Below are positions 61,334-64,000 of a stretch of 64,000 nt of DNA, in pieces. The stretch is from 3107 sp001483205. GTDB lineage: Bacteria; Pseudomonadota; Alphaproteobacteria; Rhodobacterales; Rhodobacteraceae. The DNA lies in assembly GCA_964291375.2 (NCBI GenBank), contig OZ219809.1:1302001-1366000 (forward strand). The letters run 5' to 3'. The notes below the pieces were generated by a model. That model was not told the DNA's origin, did no database searches, and saw only the letters and a program-made list of their open reading frames with translations. Position 1 is the first letter of the stretch. Each line of letters opens with the position of its first letter. The position numbers and the translations under genes are program-made.

Positions 61334-63137
61334 TGTTGCGCACCAGAATTACACCGGATGCCGGGGCGGGTTCAACGACCGGCCTCAGCCCCAGAATCGG
61401 GGCGATGCGGCTGATGATTTCCGCCGCCACCGGCACCGCCGTCCAGCCCGCCGTCCGGCGCAGCTCTTCGGACAACAGGACTTCCGGCTCATCCAGCGTC
61501 ACCACCAGCACATATTCCGGCGCGGCGGACGGAAAGACGGCGGCAAAAGTGGCAATCACCTTGTCATCGTGATAGCCGCCGCCGTTTTCACGGGGCTTGT
61601 CGGCGCTGCCGGTCTTGCCGCCGACCGCGTATCCCCTGACATCGCCAAGGCTGGCAGTGCCGCGCGACACCACCTGCCGCAGCATATCGCGCACAATGCG
61701 CGAGGTCGCGCCGGAGATAACACGCGGCCCCGTCGGTCCCGGTGCGCCCGCCCCCCCCGGCGCATCCCGCTTCAACAGCGTCGGGGTCACCCGGAACCCG
61801 CCGTTGACAAGCGTGGCATAGGCGGCGGCAAGGTGAAGGGGGCTGGTTGATACCCCGTGACCATAGGAAATCGTCATGGTCGAAAGCTCTGACCACTTCG
61901 GCGGCAGCAGCGGGCGGATGGCTCTTGCCTCGGGCATTTCCAGCGGCGTCGGCTCCAGCAACCCGAGGGCCGACAGAAAGGCCCGCTGGCGTTCGGCCCC
62001 GATCCGCTGTGCCAGCCGCGCCGTCCCGATATTCGACGACCTGACAATCACATCGCTCACCGACAATTCCGGCCCGTAATCGTGGAAATCGCGGATACGG
62101 TGCCTGCCCCAGCGCAACGGCCCTTTGGTATCGACCATCGACGACGGATCAACCATGCCTTCCTCAAGCGCCTGGGCGACGGTGAATATCTTGAAGGTGG
62201 ACCCCAGTTCATAGACCCCCTGCACCGCCCGGTTGAACCGGGGGCTGCGCGCGGCGGGGGTGTCCGGAATCGGTTGCGGGCGATCATTCGGGTCGAAATC
62301 CGGCAGAGAAACCATCGAGATGACCTCGCCGGTTTTCACATCCATCAGCACGGCGGCGGCCCCCTCTGCGCCGGTCACGCCCATGCTGCCCGCCAGAACC
62401 CGCTCTGCTGCCGCCTGAACCGTCAGGTCAATCGACAGTTGCAGCGGTGCACCGCCCGCCGCCGGGTCGCGCAAATAGTCATCAAAGCCGCGCTCCATCC
62501 CCGCACGACCCACCACCTCGGCAGACTGCACACCCTCGCGCCCGAACCGCGCGCCGCCAAGGATATGAGAGGCCAGCCTGCCGTTGGGATAAAGCCGCAT
62601 TTCGCGGGGGCCCAGCAAAAGCCCCGGCTCGCCGATTTCATGCACCGCCTGCATCTGTTCGGGCGACAGTTTGCGCCGTATCCATATGAAAGAACGCCGC
62701 CCCGAGAAACGCTCCAGAAGCGCCGCCTCATCCAGATCATCGAATATCCCGGCCAGAGCGCGCGCCGCCCCCGCCTTGTCAATCATCTGCCGCGGCTGGG
62801 CATAGAGCGAATGGGTGGGGATATTGGTTGCCAGAATGCGCCCGTGACGGTCGGTGATGTCGGCGCGCTGGGAAATGATCGTATCCCCCGGCGTGGAGTT
62901 GCGCGGCTCTGACGGGGGGCTTGCGGCCAGATGCCCCATACGCACAGAGACCACCAGAAACGCACACAGGAACAGCCCCCCCAGAAACAGCAACCGCTTC
63001 TCTGCCAGCAGGCGCGCCTGATCCCGCGCCCGTTCATGGCGGGCAACACCGCTTTCCCGCCCGGTCATGTCCGGGTCTTCGCCTCTGCGACGGGCCTCGA
63101 ATATCCTGATCAGCGGGCGCGGCGGGGGTCTGGTCAT
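61326..63137 (-). CDS. ftsI: Division-specific transpeptidase FtsI (PBP3)
   Basis: 603 residues, a bitopic class B penicillin-binding protein cross-linking septal peptidoglycan with FtsW. A membrane anchor (LLFLGGLFLCAFLVVSVRMG) is followed by the PBP dimerisation domain and the transpeptidase domain with the catalytic SxxK (GSTFKIF), SxN (RSSNIGTARL) and KTGS (VGGKTGSADKP) motifs. The start ATG 63137 overlaps ftsL. Confidence 0.96.
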   Translation of the reverse strand: MTRPPPRPLIRIFEARRRGEDPDMTGRESGVARHERARDQARLLAEKRLLFLGGLFLCAFLVVSVRMGHLAASPPSEPRNSTPGDTIISQRADITDRHGRILATNIPTHSLYAQPRQMIDKAGAARALAGIFDDLDEAALLERFSGRRSFIWIRRKLSPEQMQAVHEIGEPGLLLGPREMRLYPNGRLASHILGGARFGREGVQSAEVVGRAGMERGFDDYLRDPAAGGAPLQLSIDLTVQAAAERVLAGSMGVTGAEGAAAVLMDVKTGEVISMVSLPDFDPNDRPQPIPDTPAARSPRFNRAVQGVYELGSTFKIFTVAQALEEGMVDPSSMVDTKGPLRWGRHRIRDFHDYGPELSVSDVIVRSSNIGTARLAQRIGAERQRAFLSALGLLEPTPLEMPEARAIRPLLPPKWSELSTMTISYGHGVSTSPLHLAAAYATLVNGGFRVTPTLLKRDAPGGAGAPGPTGPRVISGATSRIVRDMLRQVVSRGTASLGDVRGYAVGGKTGSADKPRENGGGYHDDKVIATFAAVFPSAAPEYVLVVTLDEPEVLLSEELRRTAGWTAVPVAAEIISRIAPILGLRPVVEPAPASGVILVRNNG

Positions 63138-63523
63138 CGGCTTGCGTCCCCGGTGGCGGAAAGTTCGATGATGCCGTCGGGCGCGGCGGGGTAGGTGGCG
63201 GGACCGGTGATCGGGCCTGAGTGCCCCGGCTCATCCGGCTGCGGACGGATCACCTGATCCACCCGCCCGAAATGCCCGGACTTCAGCGGAAACAGTTCCA
63301 GACGGTCAAAATTGATCTCTGCCAGAGTGTGCAGGCGGTCCGGGCGGTTCAGATAGGCCCATTCAGCATTCAGAACCGCAAGCGCGGCGCGCTCTTCGGC
63401 GATTTGCCGTTGCAGCGACTGCACCCGCGCCATTGCCTCCTGCGTGCGATAGTTTTCGCGATAGGCCCAGCCAGCCAGCCCCAGAAGCACCAGCGCGATC
63501 GGGACATAGAACAGGGCGCGCAT
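63134..63523 (-). CDS. ftsL: Cell division protein FtsL
   Basis: 129 residues. One N-terminal membrane span (ALFYVPIALVLLGLAGWAYR) is followed by a coiled coil (TQEAMARVQSLQRQIAEERA) and the EWAYLNRPDRLHTLAE motif typical of alphaproteobacterial FtsL. Its ATG overlaps the rsmH stop (ATGA) and its stop overlaps ftsI. Confidence 0.9.
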   Translation of the reverse strand: MRALFYVPIALVLLGLAGWAYRENYRTQEAMARVQSLQRQIAEERAALAVLNAEWAYLNRPDRLHTLAEINFDRLELFPLKSGHFGRVDQVIRPQPDEPGHSGPITGPATYPAAPDGIIELSATGDASR

Positions 63524-64000
63524 CAGCGGCGGCCTTTCAGGGCTGGCCCCGGCAGGCCCAGGGCGGCCCGGTCGCACGGGGCGGCGGGCACATCGGTGCG
63601 CAGCGCAACCCTCAGCCGGGCCGACCGCGCGCGCCGGTTTTCCGCTTGTTCCTGCGCATCCGGGGTAATCGCCTTTCGATTGAGCGGCTCAAACCGCGCC
63701 GGTTCATACCCGGTTTCGGGGGCGTGGCGGTTGCGCCGATGCGCGGTGCCGCCGCGCTGCCGCAGAAAGCTCTTGACCACCCGATCCTCAAGCGAATGGA
63801 ATGTTATCACCGCCAGCCTGCCGCCCGGACACAGGGCGCGCTCGGCCGCCTCCAGCCCCCGGACAAGCTGACCAAATTCGTCATTCACCGCAATCCGTAT
63901 CGCCTGAAAGCTGCGGGTTGCGGGATGGCTGCGGCCCGGCCTCGCCCCCGGCAGACAGCGCCCGACGATTTCGGCAAGCTGCGCGGTGCCCTGTATCGGC
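63523..64000 (-). CDS. rsmH: 16S rRNA m4C1402 methyltransferase RsmH, C-terminal part
   Basis: The C-terminal 158 codons are present; the gene continues past the right edge. HPATRSFQAIRIAVNDEF and LCPGGRLAVITFHSLEDRVV with KSFLRQR are RsmH (MraW) signatures. The enzyme N4-methylates C1402 of 16S rRNA. First gene of the dcw block visible here. An internal GTG at 63888 is not the true start, because the family sequence continues upstream of it. Confidence 0.95.
   Translation of the reverse strand, partial: PIQGTAQLAEIVGRCLPGARPGRSHPATRSFQAIRIAVNDEFGQLVRGLEAAERALCPGGRLAVITFHSLEDRVVKSFLRQRGGTAHRRNRHAPETGYEPARFEPLNRKAITPDAQEQAENRRARSARLRVALRTDVPAAPCDRAALGLPGPALKGRR

Overview
This window looks like a chromosomal segment of a marine-type alphaproteobacterium of the Rhodobacterales/Rhodobacteraceae (roseobacter-like). 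The evidence is high GC, a dddP-like DMSP lyase start at the left edge, a short insertion-less prolyl-tRNA synthetase, the lolC-lolD pair, mipZ, a DUF2484 gene between murC and murB, a perfect CtrA-type box, and product sequences that resemble that family throughout. No taxonomic search was run; this is recognition only.

Layout. 1-4010: dddP start, glnA and glnB on the minus strand, divergent from the bifunctional NAD(P)HX repair gene. 4064-9454: tRNA-Leu, proS, an exported ankyrin-repeat protein and lolCD. 9538-17561: mipZ, prmA, a small membrane protein, a DUF1127 protein, the ruvCAB operon behind a LexA-like box, ahcY and a DUF1761 membrane protein. 17928-20993: tRNA-Lys, dapF-mtaB and an SRPBCC protein. 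21296-24951: an AT-richer acquired island, made of a DNA methyltransferase gene and a broken partner ORF interrupted by an IS1595-type element that carries its own methyltransferase and a small passenger gene. 24996-28835: a molybdenum hydroxylase operon. 29300-37886: a probable outer-membrane protein under a CtrA-like box, glpD, and a giant autotransporter-like adhesin. 38104-44437: ptsP, lysC, DUF1178, NUDIX and waaA. 44434-45009: internally deleted remnants of a waaA-like and a neuB/pseI-like gene. 45298-64000: the division and cell-wall (dcw) cluster on the minus strand, in transcription order rsmH-ftsL-ftsI-murE-murF-mraY-murD-ftsW-murG-murC-DUF2484-murB-ddlB-ftsQ-ftsA-ftsZ.

How the genes work together. 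The dcw block makes lipid II and the divisome; mipZ at 9538 places the FtsZ ring. glnB/glnA and ptsP point to nitrogen signalling, lysC and dapF to diaminopimelate and lysine supply, and ahcY with prmA, mtaB and the DNA methyltransferases to SAM-dependent methylation.

The main unexplained structure is in the gaps. At least ten intergenic spaces carry pieces of a modular, MITE-like repeat family. Its ends are 17-bp inverted repeats (AAAGACCTCTGCATATT and its complement), its interior holds GC-rich hairpins, and it is associated with a separate 16-bp palindrome (CTTATCCGCGGATAAG). Repeat ends abut or supply stop codons and, in two cases, apparently start codons. Full copies sit inside the dcw cluster. 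The most notable single locus is the IS1595-type element with its methyltransferase cargo inside a broken restriction-modification-like pair.
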